From: Pachyseris speciosa
Taxonomy: Eukaryota > Cnidaria > Anthozoa > Scleractinia > Pachyseridae
Reading direction: 5' to 3'
Length of the DNA stretch: 64,000 nucleotides
Assembly (NCBI GenBank): GCA_016490735.1
Contig: JAEMWC010000197.1
Span: forward strand, 482,501 to 546,500
The notes under the pieces: model-generated
The model's database searches: none
What the model saw: only the letters and a program-made list of their open reading frames with translations
Told to the model about the DNA's origin: nothing
Part shown: positions 21,021-34,120 of the stretch, in pieces
Layout of the letters: every line of letters starts with the position of its first letter
How positions within the stretch are numbered: position 1 is the stretch's first letter
Program-made: the position numbers and the translations under genes

Positions 21021-21315
21021 TCAAATCAAATCAAATCAATTTATTTAACCTCGATTGCGCGAGGAGTGGTTGCCCAATCTCCCGACCCGTAGGCTCATGT
21101 ATTAAGCGTTCCAGCATTCCGGACCGAATTAGAATTTAGAAGTGTTGGTTTTTGAGGAGAGGGGAAAACCGGAGTACCCGGAGAAAAACCTCTGGAAGCA
21201 GAGAAGAGAACCAACAACAAACTTAACCCACATATGACGTCGAGTCCGGGAATCGAACCCGGGCCACATTGGTGGAAGGCGAGTGCTCTCACCACTGCAC
21301 CATCCCTGCTCCCCA
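21021..21315 (-). mobile_element. tRNA-derived SINE
   Basis: On the minus strand the head carries an A box (TGGTGCAGTGGTGAGAGCAC) and a B box (GGTTCGATTCCC). A conserved body (GGTTTTTCTCCGGGTACTCC) follows and the 3' end is a (GATTT)n-like tail at about 21020-21040. This is a full-length, typical tRNA-type SINE. Confidence 0.85.
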
Positions 21316-21343
21316 TATTGGTATGGTGTTCAGTTGTGTTAGC

Positions 21344-22965
21344 AATAGACTACGAGCAGTCCCTCTTTCTTTCCTTCGTCGATCCTGTGGGCGAGCGCGA
21401 AGCGCGAGCGAGCGGAAATTGGGGCGAGTGGAAGTCAGCGCAAGCGAGCGGAAACAGAGAGAGACTGCAGCCTTTTCTGTTTGCGACGCGTTCGAATTTC
21501 CCGTTGCACAGGCAACGGAAAATTCCGATTGGCTAATCAGACAATGTACGCTTTCAGAAAAATTTGATTAGCATAAGTCGTTGGCAACCTCAAAACAACA
21601 CACAGCAGACAGCAATGGTGTACACGGAAAAAAAATTATTTCATGTTCTGTGGACATTTTCGTCCGAGCGGAATTAAAAAAAACAGAAACTACAAGGCTT
21701 TAGCTTTCCATAGAGACCAAAATTACTATAAAAGTACAAATACAACGCGAGTTACAATTTTTTTCAGCGACACAAATATTGCTTTGACAGGAAAAGTGAC
21801 AACATGAGAACGCAATTTCATTCATCTACGGAAAACCGTTAGTCAACTTCTTGAAAGGATTTCGTGAGCGCCAATAACAAAATCTAAAAACTGCAGGTTT
21901 CTAGCTTTCCATAGAGACCAAAATTATTGCTTTACAACGAAACTAACGAGAGTTAGAATTTTTCGAAAACTGAGCGTCATTGTTTGTTTATTCTGTGGGT
22001 CGGCGGTCACTCTAAGCGCTGTTTTACCCGTACCCAAAAAATTGTTTTTCCATGTTCTGTGAACATTTTCGTCCAAGCGGAATTAAAAAAAACAACAGAA
22101 ACTACAAGGCTTTAGCTTTCCACAGACACCAAAATTATTGCAAGAATACAACTAGAACGCGAGTTATAATTTTTTTCGGCGACACAAATATTTCGTTAAT
22201 TCTTGCCTTGACAGGAAAAGGGACAACATGATAATCCAATTTCATTCATTGACGGAAACCGATTTTAACTTCTTGAATGGATTTCGTGAGCGCCAATAAC
22301 AAAATGTAAAAACTACACTTTTCTAGCTTTCCATAGAGACCAAAATTATCGCTTTACGACGAAACTAACGAGAGTTAGAATTTTTCGAAAACAGAGCGTC
22401 ATTGTTTGTTTATTCTGTGGGACGGCGGTCACTCAAGCCGCTGTTTTACTCTTACACGGAAAATTTTTTTCCATGTTCTGTGAACATTTTCGCCCAAGCG
22501 AATGCAAAATCAAAACTGCAAGGATTTAGCTTTCCATCGAGACCAAAGTTATTGCAAGAATACAAATAAAACGTTTAGTATATTTTTTTCGGCAAGACAA
22601 ATACAGTATTACCTTATTTGCGATGACTGGAAGACGGACAACATCATAGCGCTATTTTATAATTCATTGACGGAAAAATGGATTCAATTTCTTGAAATTA
22701 TTTCGAGCGTAGCAATTAGAAATTCTAAAAACTAGAGGTCTCTAGCTTTCCACAGAGACCAAAATAATCACTTGAAAATCCTCAAAAGCGCGAAAGTTTA
22801 CTTTTGGCCTACGCGACCAAAAGGGGAGGAGTTTTTCAAAGCTGAGTTATCTGAACGCGTCGCAAAGAGAAAAGGCTGCAGTCCCTCCTTCTTTCCGCTC
22901 GCTCGGGCTTCGTGTTTGCTCACAAGATCGACGATGGAAAACGCAGTCTATGTTAGCAAGTGATC
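21344..22965. mobile_element. TIR element with internal tandem repeat
   Basis: Terminal parts (TCGTCGATCCTGTGGGCGAG near 21377 and its imperfect inverse near 22935, then GAGCGAGCGGAA and GACTGCAGCC blocks) are inverted copies. Inside, a segment containing TAGCTTTCCATAGAGACCAAA recurs about every 205-212 bp (near 21704, 21901, 22113, 22325, 22527 and 22740), with neighbouring repeats alternating between two sequence types. No transposase frame was seen. Confidence 0.65.
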
Positions 22966-23398
22966 GTTTAGAATGTCAACAAACATTTGTTCATTAACAC
23001 CTAACAAGTGTTGGGAGAGGTCCCACAAGATCTTTGGTAAATTAAAGTCCCCGCAAATTAGCATAGTCTCGAATTTACTGCAAGAAGCATTTAGAGAGTT
23101 GTTAATTTAATCCATCCACTTCTCGTCAGCCTCCTTCGGTTCGATAGCATGAGCAGAGGAGGATCTTCTGACCGAAAGATCAACTCTTTGATTGCACTCA
23201 CGTGATAAAACGGCCATGTTGGTGCCAAAACAATAGAAAAATGTAACTCAAGGTTTGCATAATAATAGAGTCAAATTCTCATTCATCTTTATTTATTCAC
23301 GAAATTTTATCATAAAAATGCTCTTCAAAAGACGTGACTAAGACTACTTTAACTAAAATTTAAATACAACTAAGTTTAAAAAATATATACGATAAAAG

Positions 23399-24009
23399 TT
23401 ACATGAATTTATTGTGATCTCTACCGTGCAGAGAAGTTTTGAAGTTGTTCAAACTAGGCTGGTGTCTGATCTTTAAGGGGATCCTGTTCCACAGAAAAGA
23501 TCCCCTGTAGTGTAGGCTACCTTTTTCATATTCAGTTCTCGGTCTAGAAATGTAGTAATTTGATTCAGAGTTTCGAAGATTATGTGTGTGAACGGTTGAG
23601 ATGTTGTTAAAGATTTGCTTTAGATACAATGGAGAAAGATTATGAATATTGTACATAAGTATAGCCAGCTGTTTAAATCTCAAGTTTTCTAATCTTCCTT
23701 GTTCTTTCCACCAACACGGCCGCTGTGGCGTCAAGTGCAATCAAAGAATTCCAAATCCGTCGATGCTGGCGTTAAGAAATCTTTCACAGATCTGAATAAC
23801 TTTGCCTTGACTACGATAAACAACCCACCGCCGCGCCTAACAATGCAATCTTTACGAATGATTGTGTAGTCTAGACCCAGCAGTTCGGAGTCCAATGTAT
23901 TGGCCCTTAGCCATGTTTTGCTTACAAACACTATATCGGCGCATTCAGAATAGGCAAGGTCCCGAAACCGGTGTAAATTACAAGTCTTTTCGTTTATTGG
24001 AGTATGCAA
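23399..24009 (-). mobile_element. LINE fragment with the RT core deleted
   Basis: On the minus strand, 24009-23731 reads as an APE-type endonuclease segment (DIVFVSKTWLRANT, GLDYTIIRKD). It runs straight into 23740-23399, a LINE C-terminal segment (LYNIHNLSP-type start, SFLWNRIPLKIR). The reverse transcriptase between them is missing, so an internal deletion joined the parts. Confidence 0.7.
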
Positions 24010-24616
24010 TACAGCCAGTTACGCAGGCTAGTTTCAAACGGTCTTGCGATGAGTCACTTTGGAGGTCTCTCTGACCATATGTCGACTTCAAAACCTTTCG
24101 ATAAGCATTTCCTTTCTCAAACAGTAAGCAGAAACTTCTTCATCGATCGATGTGAGTGTTGTATTTAGTGATTTCGAATAAATAGATTATTTTCACTTCG
24201 TTAACTGTAGTGAACGTGTTTAAAGGAGAAGATCACTCCAGAAATTGTATTTTTTTAATCCACCAATAAAAAGTAAACATTGAGTTGATTTACTCACCGT
24301 TGTTTGAGCCTCTGAAGTGCATCCGATCCATACGAAATTTGCCTCCGAAGTAAATCAAAATTTAAATTGAGCGCCGCCATTTTGATTAGTACTTAGCAGC
24401 CTGGCCATCTTTTCGTGACGTCAATCCGTCCACGAGAATGTTTCACAACCATCAAACATAAAGCAAAAAAAAGTGAAAGTGGCATCGCTTTGAGCCATAC
24501 GGTTTCGAGCCCGAACGCGTCCGAGGATGAAGAAGAGGAAGACAATGAAAATGAAAAACAATTGCAAGGTACATTTTGGTGTACCTGTGAGTGTTGTGAA
24601 GTCATACCGACCCAAC

Positions 24617-24660
24617 CTCGTTCCCAGGGTTCTGGAGAGAACCCTGGGAACGAGGTTGAT
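24617..24660. repeat. Short perfect palindrome
   Basis: AACCTCGTTCCCAGGGTTCT, a four-base loop, then the exact complement. This palindrome can form a 20-bp hairpin. It may be the trace of a foldback insertion. Confidence 0.8.
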
Positions 24661-24943
24661 ACCGACCCTAAGAGAATGTTTTTGTTGTTATGAAGATACA
24701 GAGTCGGAAAACAAGGTAATTTGTCTATTCAAGAATAAAATATCCTATTTGTGTCAGTTTGATCTGTTTCTAGTCTTTATTTGGCATTTGCACAAGGAGG
24801 GTAGGAATCTCAATGAAATCTGTCGCCGGCGTAGTCTCCGATCATTCTTCTTTGCTTTTTTCTCATTCACACTGAACTCTGTCCCCTGGTGAATCACTTT
24901 TTAGGTCCAACAGCGCTTTAATAGCCAGCAGATTACAGTAGAT

Positions 24944-26952
24944 CAAGGGCGTAGCCAGGATTTTTCCACGGGCACGCACAATTTTTCAAATCTCCCTCTT
25001 CCCCCTAAAATTGTTTTAATAGCTGTAAATGTAAGTCGTCTTGTGTCAAAACCAACGAATATGCTAAATAAAATAAATAAAACGATCGACATTTATTGAT
25101 GCGCATTCGAATTTATATTTAGAAATCTATTTTGAATTCAGTTTAGTTGACATAAGCAATTGAGTTCGGGCTGATCAGGCTTTATGTTTCTCTATGCAAC
25201 TTCGTGCTTCATACAAAACTGAAGAAACAAGAAGGTAACCCTAGCAAGAACCAAACCAAAGCTTATCTTAGCGCTGATGCATCAGATCTTTTTTTAAAAC
25301 AACTTTACTGATTGCAACACAAAGACCACTATTTACAATCAATTACTGCTAATTAACGGTTCTTACACTTCTGACAAGATGTGAAGTTTCACTACTTACA
25401 ATACTATACCTACATTACATACGCCGTTTACAATACGTATACGGTACTCACACTACTTACAATACTGTGTACTTATTGACTGAGTGGGAGAGCCCAGTTT
25501 TTTACAGAAACAGCTAGTAATTAAGACAATTGCATTTATACTTGCATCCAGTTACACAGAACAACAATTGATACAACATCTATACACGTTCACGAAGCTA
25601 GTGTTTACATCAGACAGAAAGAAACAACAGGAAAATAGAGTAAGACAAATTAAAAATTGAGGGAGCCATTTCTTGTTGTCATTGATTAATATTACCTGAA
25701 GTAACTGCGTTATATTTTTCTAAAAGTATTTTTTTAGCGATAGATACAAATTCTGAGAAATGACATTGGTTGTTTGCTGTAGCTTTCAAATACAAAAAGT
25801 ATTTTCTTATAAGAATGAGATGGCTTAGGGCCAAACAGGGTTTAGAGGAGTGGATAATTCCAAAAGCAATATCTAAGCCTGTGAGATCTGGTTTCATTCC
25901 ACTTATGTTGTAATACCAATCTTGACATTTTGCCCAAGAAGAGACTGCATACATGCAGTCTGTCAACAAATGCCAAATTATGTGGGTCTCAGAGGGGCAG
26001 AAAGGACAGTATGGAGAGCCAACCTTTTTTCATTTTGGTCCAAATAACGCTCAGTATCCTTCTGTGAGCGACGTGCTCTATTGCTTTTGTTACTTTATTT
26101 ACCTCACTATTTATTTTTTTCACCAGACACCTGTGGTAACTGCAAGTTTTTAGCCGTTAACGCTTTACTTTAAGCGGATTCGACCGAGTCCCCGGGCCAC
26201 CCCGAGATCTGCCCCAGGCCTTTCTTAGAGATCATGCAATGGATGTACACATGTCTCCATTTCCAAGAACAATAAACCAAAGTCCTGATGCTCTGATGCA
26301 AAATATAAATGTCAATAGCTTTCATAGAAGTTATAACTGGTTTTCCATTACAGGCACAGAGCTTATCTTCTGTCCTCCTTGCCAATAAACTCAGAAATGA
26401 AGACGATTTCAATATGTTTATGAATTGAATTTATCACGGATAGCGAGGACAACTTCACGTCTGACATAACGCTCCATAGTGACGTCTTGAACCTCTTCAT
26501 GCTACTAAAGCTTTGCTTCAGTTTCTTCTTCCTACTGTGTCATTTTGTCAGTGCCGATGGCAAAGTAATAATCTGTAATTGAGTTTTGTCCATGGAAAGC
26601 CTAGCAGAGCGAAGACAGGCCGATCCAAAGGCTATAAAGCGAAGTGACCAGAACGAGTTCACTCTTTACCATCCCGCTTGCAGGAGGTCCACCAATGATT
26701 CACGTAGCTTAGCTTCTCTCTGGAAACCGATATTTGGTGTGACGTAACACTGTCTGTTGTTTTATCAACATTTCAATGAAACAAACATAGTTAAATGAAT
26801 AGAACTGAACAAATTATGTTTTACTGCTGAAAAATCTCTTTTATATATTTTCTTTTTGAATTATTTTTTTTAACTTTCTTTTATTTCATTTTTTATTTTC
26901 AACTTTTTCAGGTACGCACGTGCGTACGTGCGTACAGGTAACTACGCCCCTG
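24944..26952. mobile_element. hAT-like (hAT5-type) element, non-autonomous
   Basis: The tips are CAAGGGCGTAGCC on the left and GTAACTACGCCCCTG on the right, the inverted GGGGCGTAG signature. Both are flanked by a direct TAGAT (24939-24943 and 26953-26957), giving a 5-bp target duplication. No intact transposase lies inside. The interior carries a copy of the TTGACTGAGTGGGAG repeat (near 25477) that is also found at 2797. Confidence 0.7.
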
Positions 26953-29022
26953 TAGATTCGGATAATAATGTAATGAATAAGAAATGAAACTAGATATCTA
27001 CTATAAGGGCGATCTTTTTTTGTGGCGTATCGTGACTAGGACTTGGGAGTTGTCGCAAACCAAAATTACTTCACATGTCTGCATTTATTACATATTGTAT
27101 TAATGAATCTGCATTCAAAGTGAAAACAAAAAAATTACTCTTTTCCTTCTGAATTAGAACTTCTAATTAATGAAAAAAACTGGCAATACTTTTCCAAACA
27201 CAAAATATTCGCTTCTTTCAGGCTATAACACCAGCAGCGACGGAAAGTTTAATATTGACTGTTTTATGTCACCCGCTTCATTAAACAACCTCAGTTTTAT
27301 TTATGGCAAGTGGAGTAGTAAAAAATGTTTGGGGTTTTGACTGCCGAAAAAAAAAAGACATTTTTTGCATAATTTTCACAGATTCCGTGGTATTTGTCTC
27401 GCCAAGAAGCCATCAAAGCTGTCAGCTGAACCCGCTGTCAAAAATGAACTATCTGGGGAAACCATTCGAAACGAGAATTTGGGTTCTTGCAAGGAAAAAT
27501 TTCTACCGTTCTTGATGTAACTATAAATATTTACCCAGGTAAATATACTCGAGATAAAGACGCTTACGAATGAAACCACTTTTCCACTTATCCGCAATTT
27601 CCCCAGTTGAGATTGGCCTCGTGTAAGCACGGCTTGTGTTTTCTAGCGCGCATATCTAAGCCCGTTGTTTTACCCGATCTTTCAATAAATGGCACTGTGT
27701 TAGCTCAAGCTTGACTTCACATTAATGTATAGTATTTTTCGGTGTTAGGAAATGGATTTCAGTTTTCCTTGTGAACCTGTCTTTTTAAGGGAAAATTATA
27801 TTAACAGAACCGTACGGTCTGAGATGCTTTCAGTACTTCACCTCTTCTCTCTCTTTCCCGGCAATCCTACTCTCACTCGTAACCCGTCCACCATACTTTT
27901 GGAAGAGCATCTTTTTTCAGAGATCTTTTTCGTTAAGTACTACACAACAGCTCATATTTATAGGATATATATATACATTTTCAAGTTTCGAAGGCAGTCC
28001 GAACCTCTCGTCGCGGCATAACTTGTCACGCTACTTCTTTGTTAAAATCGTGATCGCATGAAAAGTCACATCCCTGTTTTCGAATCCGTATGCCATTGTG
28101 GAACCAAACACGACGGTATTTTCATTCCACAACGAAAGAGAAAGTTTATCGCTTGAAAAGAAATGAGTGTCGCAAGTTTTATTTGAGATTCGCGCCATAT
28201 TGGAAGGAATGACGTCACGACGAAGCGGCCACGCTATTAAGTGTTAATCAAAATGGCGGCGCCCAATTTAGATTTTGCCCAGGAATTTCGTGTGGATCGG
28301 ATGCACTTCAGAGGCTCAAACACCGGTAAGTTAGACAACTCGGTCTTTACTTTTTATTGGTGGATTAAAAATCTACGATTTCTGGAGTGATCTTCTCCTT
28401 TAGCCGCGCTCAGTACAGTAAACGAGGTGAAAATAAGCTCTTTATTCCAAATGACTAAATACAACGCTCGCATCGATCGATGAATAAGTTTTGCTTACTG
28501 TTTGAGAAAACAAATGCTTCATGCAGTTATGAACACTACTTAAGGAGACTCGATACCGTTTTTTGGCCTGAGGGTGTCTATGTTGAATTCAAAATTTCCT
28601 GTAGAAGACAAGCATCGATTTCCTTCCCACTACAACAACTTTTCGAAGTATGATCAAAGTTTATTTTCTCTTTGGTTTCCAAGCAACAGCTGTTACCATA
28701 GCTACGGTAACGCGTGGTCGCTCATTTTGAAAAAGGCAAATATTTTGAAATCCAGTCAGACACTTCATAACGAAACATAAACTGCTCAAGGTCCACAACT
28801 TGAAGGCGAAATTAGAAGAAAAATTTGTAAGAGCGTTTCCAAGTAAATAGCATTTTTCCCGAATGATAAAAATAGATTATGGCGTAATATCGCAATGCGT
28901 CATGGGATCGAAATGCGGACAAACATTTTCGATTCGACTGCTTCGCTTCGCTTTACTTGCTTCTATATTGTCTGCAAACCTTAGCGGCGACTGATTTCTT
29001 ATGAAGTTGATTTCAAACAAAC

Positions 29023-29582
29023 CTCTTAGCTTATTGATCTGATCCAAAGACAGTGCCGTGCCAAAAACATAAAGATCCATTACTGATCCGATGAACTGGT
29101 GATCATCCCTGTGCCCGTCATTGCCAATCCTGTACAAGTACCCTGTGGGTTCGAAGGACTCTTTTCGAGGGGAAAATGACTGAGAACGTGGTCTTTTACC
29201 GTTAACGTAGATTAATACAGTCCCGTTCAAGTGGTTCCATATGACAACCAAGTGATTCCAAGCGTTCAAAGGAACGGTTGAAGGGATATGTTGGACGCTG
29301 AACCACTCTTCTTTACTCTCCTTCATGCGTGGCTGGAACATAATTGAGTTCCCAAGGTTTCTGATTGTGGCAAGGAAAAACTGCCATGGTGTAAACCAAT
29401 CGCCGTAAATTGTTCCAAAGCCATCACTACTCCAACCGGTTTGTTTTATCCAACAGGAAATAGAAAAACTCCTGCCATTAAGGTAAATTATGGGGGCAGT
29501 GGCATAGGAATTTAATTTGTTGAAGATTGGAGCCTTGCTACCAGGACACCAGCCCTCTGTAAACGATGGTGATCCAGTGAAA
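29023..29582 (-). CDS. Receptor gene exon: LamG/concanavalin A-like domain (main part)
   Basis: A 560-nt exon encodes most of a LamG-like beta-sandwich: SFSISCWIKQTG, IYGDW, WNHLVVIWNHLNGTVLIYVNG, IGNDGHRDDHQFIGSVMDLY and ALSLDQINKLRG. The acceptor is TATTGCAG and the donor is AGAG/GTTTGT. It enters in phase 2 and leaves in phase 1, matching the small exon upstream and FN3 exon 6603-6902 downstream. The domain likely binds glycans or matrix proteins outside the cell. Confidence 0.8.
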
Positions 29583-29732
29583 CTGCAATAGTAGAACACA
29601 TAATTATTTGGCTGATGTACAAGTCGAATCTAAACAAATTATGTTTTGTGGAACATCCGTTTTCATTCATTGATTTCAATCAGCCCATTACCGCCTGACC
29701 TTTTTTAAGACTCAATTCAGTACTTGACCAAC

Positions 29733-29784
29733 CTTATGTCTTGATCCAGTCCATTTAGCAGCCAGTGGCCAAGGACAACCATCT
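29733..29784 (-). CDS. Receptor gene exon: start of the LamG-like domain (52 nt)
   Basis: This small exon encodes MVVLGHWLLNGLDQDI, the first strand of LamG-type domains (the usual GHWPLD-like block). The acceptor is TCTCTCAG and the donor is ATAAG/GTTGGT. Phase 1 in and phase 2 out exactly bridges the Cys-rich exon (31302) and the main LamG exon (29582), which supports it despite its size. Confidence 0.7.
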
Positions 29785-31301
29785 CTGAGAGACAAAAACA
29801 CCAACATTAACAACAGAAACAACAAAAACAACAACAACTACGACGACGACGACAACAACAAGATCAGTGGTGATTATTTTCTTGTTATGTATCGTAATTC
29901 TGGTGCTATATTTATAACGCTGAAACTGCTGATCCATGAACTGAATTGATCTCCACTGCGGTTGAACATCCTTTCCTTTTCTATGTTATCGTTTTCTTAG
30001 CCTTTCATGAATGTGTCCACTGAACTGAGGAATATCTGCAAACCTTAAATAGCTCGAAGAAGAAGCCGTGATTTGCAAGGAAAAACAAAAGCATGCAGTG
30101 TTCACGTTTTGTTCAGTGGCTTGGGAAGTCCTCCTGAAAGGCGGAAAACCCGATACGATTATTTTCACTTTGTCTTCTTATGAATAATTAGGGTTAGAAC
30201 ACAAAAGAAATTCATTTTGTCCTAGGTTAAATAAAAAATAACCTGAGATCAAATTTAACCTGTAACATTTACGCCAACTGTGTACGTGAAATAGGTCTGA
30301 AATAGGGTATCGAATGATTTTTGGTCGGGTCTGAAATAGGTAGGGAAAATCGCAGATTTCGGCCTGACATAGGGTAAGGGTTTCAGGAAGCGGGCCGCAC
30401 GCCCCCACCGAATTTTTCTGGGAGTACCCCCCGGGGTTTACTGCTTATGAAATCACCCGTTTTGGCAGTTTTGACAATCGACCAGTGCAGTAGGTCGACA
30501 TTCACGACTAGATAAGTAAACTGAACTCACGTTCTTTAGAGTTATGCCGTAAATGAGGGCAATATTTTCTCCCAATGTCGGAGAGGCCACCACTTGCTTA
30601 TTGGTCAGCGGGTAAATTTGAATCACGGACTGATAGTATAAAGCAAAGTTAATATTCAGCCAAAAACAATTAGCCTGGAGGCAATTTGATACTAAAAGGG
30701 TGGAAAAGACACTTTTAGGCACAACGGTGCAGTAGAATAATAGCACAATAAGAAATTTAACTGCTGACTTTTAAGGTGATGGTACTTCCATTCTCTGAGT
30801 GAAACGTTGCAGTATGAGGATCATTTCGTGTCTGATAATATTTAGCATAGTAGTGCGATGTAGCACAGTGATAGTGCTCTCGATTTCTTTCCAAAATTCA
30901 AACAGCTGGTCAATCTGAGTGTATCGAGATGATCTTGGGTCATCGATTTAGGGATATGTTTGAAACCCTTTAATTGTTACAAACGGCTGAATGCCTGAGA
31001 TTTTTATGAGAGTTGTGAGTAAGCAAGTTGTAGGACTTTAGGGACGTGCGGTAATAAAAGAGTTTGGAAAGCCCAATTAACTTTCTCGGAGTTGTTCTAC
31101 CAAGAGAAGGACTTCGCCTTATAAAATTGGACGGAAAAAGGTAACTACTTGTTTCACGATACAAAAATTTCAAGACTCCCCAACCGTTCAAGTTTTTTTA
31201 TTGGAGTGTGACAACCAAATGCTCCAAATTACTAGCAGAATATTTGCATTATGAGAGAAAAGTGTGTAATAACTGATCTCACAGTGATAATAGCGAATTA
31301 C
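29785..31301. other. Intron without recognised features
   Basis: Only simple repeats were seen (an AAC/GAC-rich run at about 29805-29860). No exon or mobile element could be supported. Confidence 0.5.
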
Positions 31302-31546
31302 CTGGGGGAGACATGCTGCAGCATTTAAGAGATGTAAGACAGGGCAGCTCGCTACAAGTTTCCTTGTACATACCCGTCATGTAGGACCAATCTCGACAAG
31401 AAATATTGAACGAAACCTCATAGCAATCCAAGGTGATGTTTTGGAAGTTCCTAGGCCTACAGCACATTGCGTGTTCAACGTTCTCCAGCGAAGTGACATT
31501 GGAAAAGTAAAATCCTTGAAGGAAATATCCATTAGGACAGGAAGCC
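31302..31546 (-). CDS. Receptor gene exon: Cys-rich domain, second half
   Basis: A 245-nt exon with eleven cysteines, including ASCPNGYFLQGFYFS, HAMCCRPRN and LKCCSMSPPG. The acceptor is TAAATAG and the donor is CCCCAG/GTAATT. Similar Cys-paired repeats (CPNGYFLxG ... CCRP) are common in secreted cnidarian proteins; I cannot name the family. It follows the exon at 31831-32035 in phase. Confidence 0.7.
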
Positions 31547-31830
31547 CTATTTAAACACAAACAATAACAACAAACACTGAAAACAAAGTAAAGTTAGGAC
31601 ATGTAAACAATGGCGTTTGGTAGATTTGTTAATCACGTTTTGTAAGAGCCGATAGCATTCATTAAAAAAAACACAGTAAGGGCATATACAAAGTGACGAG
31701 ACGGCTGGAATACTCGGTAGACCAAAAGTTAGATCCGTTGCAAAAGAAAAAAATTAGGACATCGAGGGATCAACCAAGGATGATTGGCAAGACGAAATTT
31801 GTTTAAGTCAGCACAACTCTTTTAACTGAC

Positions 31831-32035
31831 CTGTCTACTGTTTGGCAAACAAGTGTTTCATCCTGGTACTCTTGCGGAGGTGTGCAGCATCTTCCTTTTG
31901 TAATAAGGTCTATGGCATTATTTCCACCCCCTGATTTTGTCCGGACTCCATTCAAGTATCTTCCCGGTGAGCAATTCACCCATCCTTGTTGACTTGAAGC
32001 GATTTCCCAATCAACCTCAACGCAGCAGCTATCCC
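31831..32035 (-). CDS. Receptor gene exon: Cys-rich domain, first half
   Basis: A 205-nt exon starts after GTTGCAG, encodes DSCCVEVDWEIAS, a GWVNCSPGRYLNGV block and KGRCCTPPQEY, and ends at GACAG/GTCAGT. The CC pairs and Gly-Tyr-Leu spacing repeat those of the next exon, so the two are halves of one repeat family. Phase 1 in, phase 0+2 out, compatible with 31546. Confidence 0.7.
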
Positions 32036-33184
32036 CTGCAACCAGGAAAAATTATTATTTTTGTCAATTGACAGACGTTGAGTTCTACTGGCAAGTACTT
32101 CAGAGCGCTGCTAATGTTCGAAAAGATATCTTAAAAGCACGCAAGGCGACACCACCCCTTACCCTACTTTCCCAAAAATAAACTTCTTCACACGAGGACA
32201 CTATTTGTCCGTTTTTTCCAAAGTACTTCAGTTTTTGAATTAAGGTTTTGTGTAAGTTGTAAAAGAGGAATTTTAAGGTTAAGGAGCTGTTAAGATCGGT
32301 TCAAGTTCAGAAACTAACTAACAAGAAAGCAATATTTGAGTCGTGCGAACAGAATCAAAGCACGTGAGCATCTGTTAGGGAATAATCCGCTTGCAGTGCA
32401 GATGTCTTTTGGAAGGCGAGACCTGACTTGTTCATTTTAGTTTTAGGTAGAATAATTCAAACATTCACAGCCAACTAACGACATCAATTGACCATGAATC
32501 TGGCTTTGAAGACAGCTTGGACCTTAGCTGCTAAAAGAGCAACTCGATTACTAACAAAACTTTTAATAACTCAGATAACTTAACATCACAGGAAGCAGCA
32601 CTCTGAAAGAATATATTATATCTGTTTCACGTGGCTGCTAATTTTTCAAACGAAATTGTAAACGCATCCAAAGCAGACACCACCCACACAATGCTCCCCT
32701 AAAAGTAAACATCTTCATACACGAGCACATCATTTGTCGGTTTGGTCAACATCATGGTTGCATACGTTGTTTAAGAAGCGTGTAATTTGACGTGTAAAAA
32801 ATTATTGACATCGGTTTAGAGTTACAAACATTCCTTGAATCCTGCGACCAGAAACGTTGAGGACTGATTGAAGCACATTAGTATGTATTTTTTCAACTGG
32901 GTAAGTCACCTGATCTTCAGGTGAATTTTGGAAGGCGAAAGTGGATTTTTCACGTTAGTTTAGGATTCCATGATGTTCTCGTGGAGATTAATAAATTGAA
33001 AACATTTTCTTACAGCCCGCAATAGCCAGATCAGACATTAACTAACTATGAACCTGCTTTTAAAGACAAATTAAAAAAAAACTTTGGCTGCGAAAAGTTC
33101 AGTCTCTTTCAAGAGTTGTATATACTTGTTTTCAGATTAGAAAATAAGTATGATTGATTTAAAGGTAAAGTTATCTTTATTTAC

Positions 33185-33472
33185 CTCCTTTCGTTCTGAA
33201 TTTCCACACTTGGCTGTCGCTCTTCCCTTTTGCATATACTGAGGTAACTACTATTTCATAATCTTTCCAACAGTTAAGGTAAAGGGTGTGGCTACTTGCA
33301 GTTTTGTTGACGGTAACGGAGTTCCAGTTGCTTCTACGGACCGGTGAAAATACTTCTCTGTAGGAGACATTGTATCTTAGAAATTGACACCCTTTTCCAA
33401 CAGGGGGCAGCCACCTGACTAACACGGCCGCTCCTGGTACTTTGCTTACCTTGTTTATCAGTACAGGTACAC
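33185..33472 (-). CDS. Receptor gene exon: FN3 domain
   Basis: A 288-nt phase 1-1 FN3 exon with VLVRWLPPVGKGCQF, the NVSYREVFS strand and YEIVVTSVYAKGKS. The acceptor is TTTCCCAG and the donor is GGAG/GTAAAT. It is closely similar to the exon at 34121-34408, 936 bp away, showing an older tandem exon duplication. Confidence 0.85.
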
Positions 33473-34120
33473 CTGGGAAAGATCACAGGAGAGCGATAAT
33501 TTGTGATTTTGCTGGCAGTTATTGTTATTCCTCGTCCTTTTTACCACCACAAACAGTCCTTCTCAGGACTTCACTCACCCATACGATCGCGCTTCGCGCA
33601 ATTGTGATATGATTCCCGGGCTCAAACCATTTACAATTCTAACACCCCACCCCCAACTCCAGTCTCCTCACCTATATAGATCAGTGCTTTTTGTAAGTTG
33701 TGAGAGAAGCATTTGTAAGATGAGAAAGTTGTTAACAGCGCTGTAAGTTCAGAAAAACTAACAATAACAAAACATTACTTGAGTCGTGCGACCAGAAACG
33801 TTGAGGATCAAAGCACATCAGCATCTGTTAGTGAATTATTCCCCGAGCCTACAGTGCAGATGTCTTTTGGTAGGTGACACCGGATTTGTTCATGTTAACT
33901 AGTTTTCTATCCAAGGTTGATGGTATATAGATTGGTAATTTTCAAACATTCAGTAACAGAAAACAGCCAACTAACGACATCAATTGGCTACGAATCTGGC
34001 ATAGACTTTACCTGCTAAAGGTACACTCAATTACAAAAATTTTAATTACCACTACCACAAGGAGCAGCACCCTAAAAGAGTATTTTATTGTTATTTAAAG
34101 GTAAATCTTCCTGTACTTGC

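Larger units (their letters stand above)
24103..28519. mobile_element. 4.4 kb element with long terminal inverted repeats
   Basis: Arms of about 320 bp are inverted: 24103-24420 and 28195-28519. Paired landmarks are AAGCATTT at both tips, TTTCTCAAACAGTAAGCA, CATCGATCGATG, GGAGAAGATCACTCCAGAAA, CAATAAAAAGTAAA and GAGCCTCTGAAGTGCATCCG. No complete transposase was found inside; a hAT-like element (24944-26952) is nested in it. It lies in the 22 kb receptor intron. Confidence 0.75.

Noticed and set aside
21660..22780. CRISPR-like regular repeats
   Set aside because: Units are about 208 bp, degenerate and inside an animal TIR element; no short direct repeats with unique spacers.
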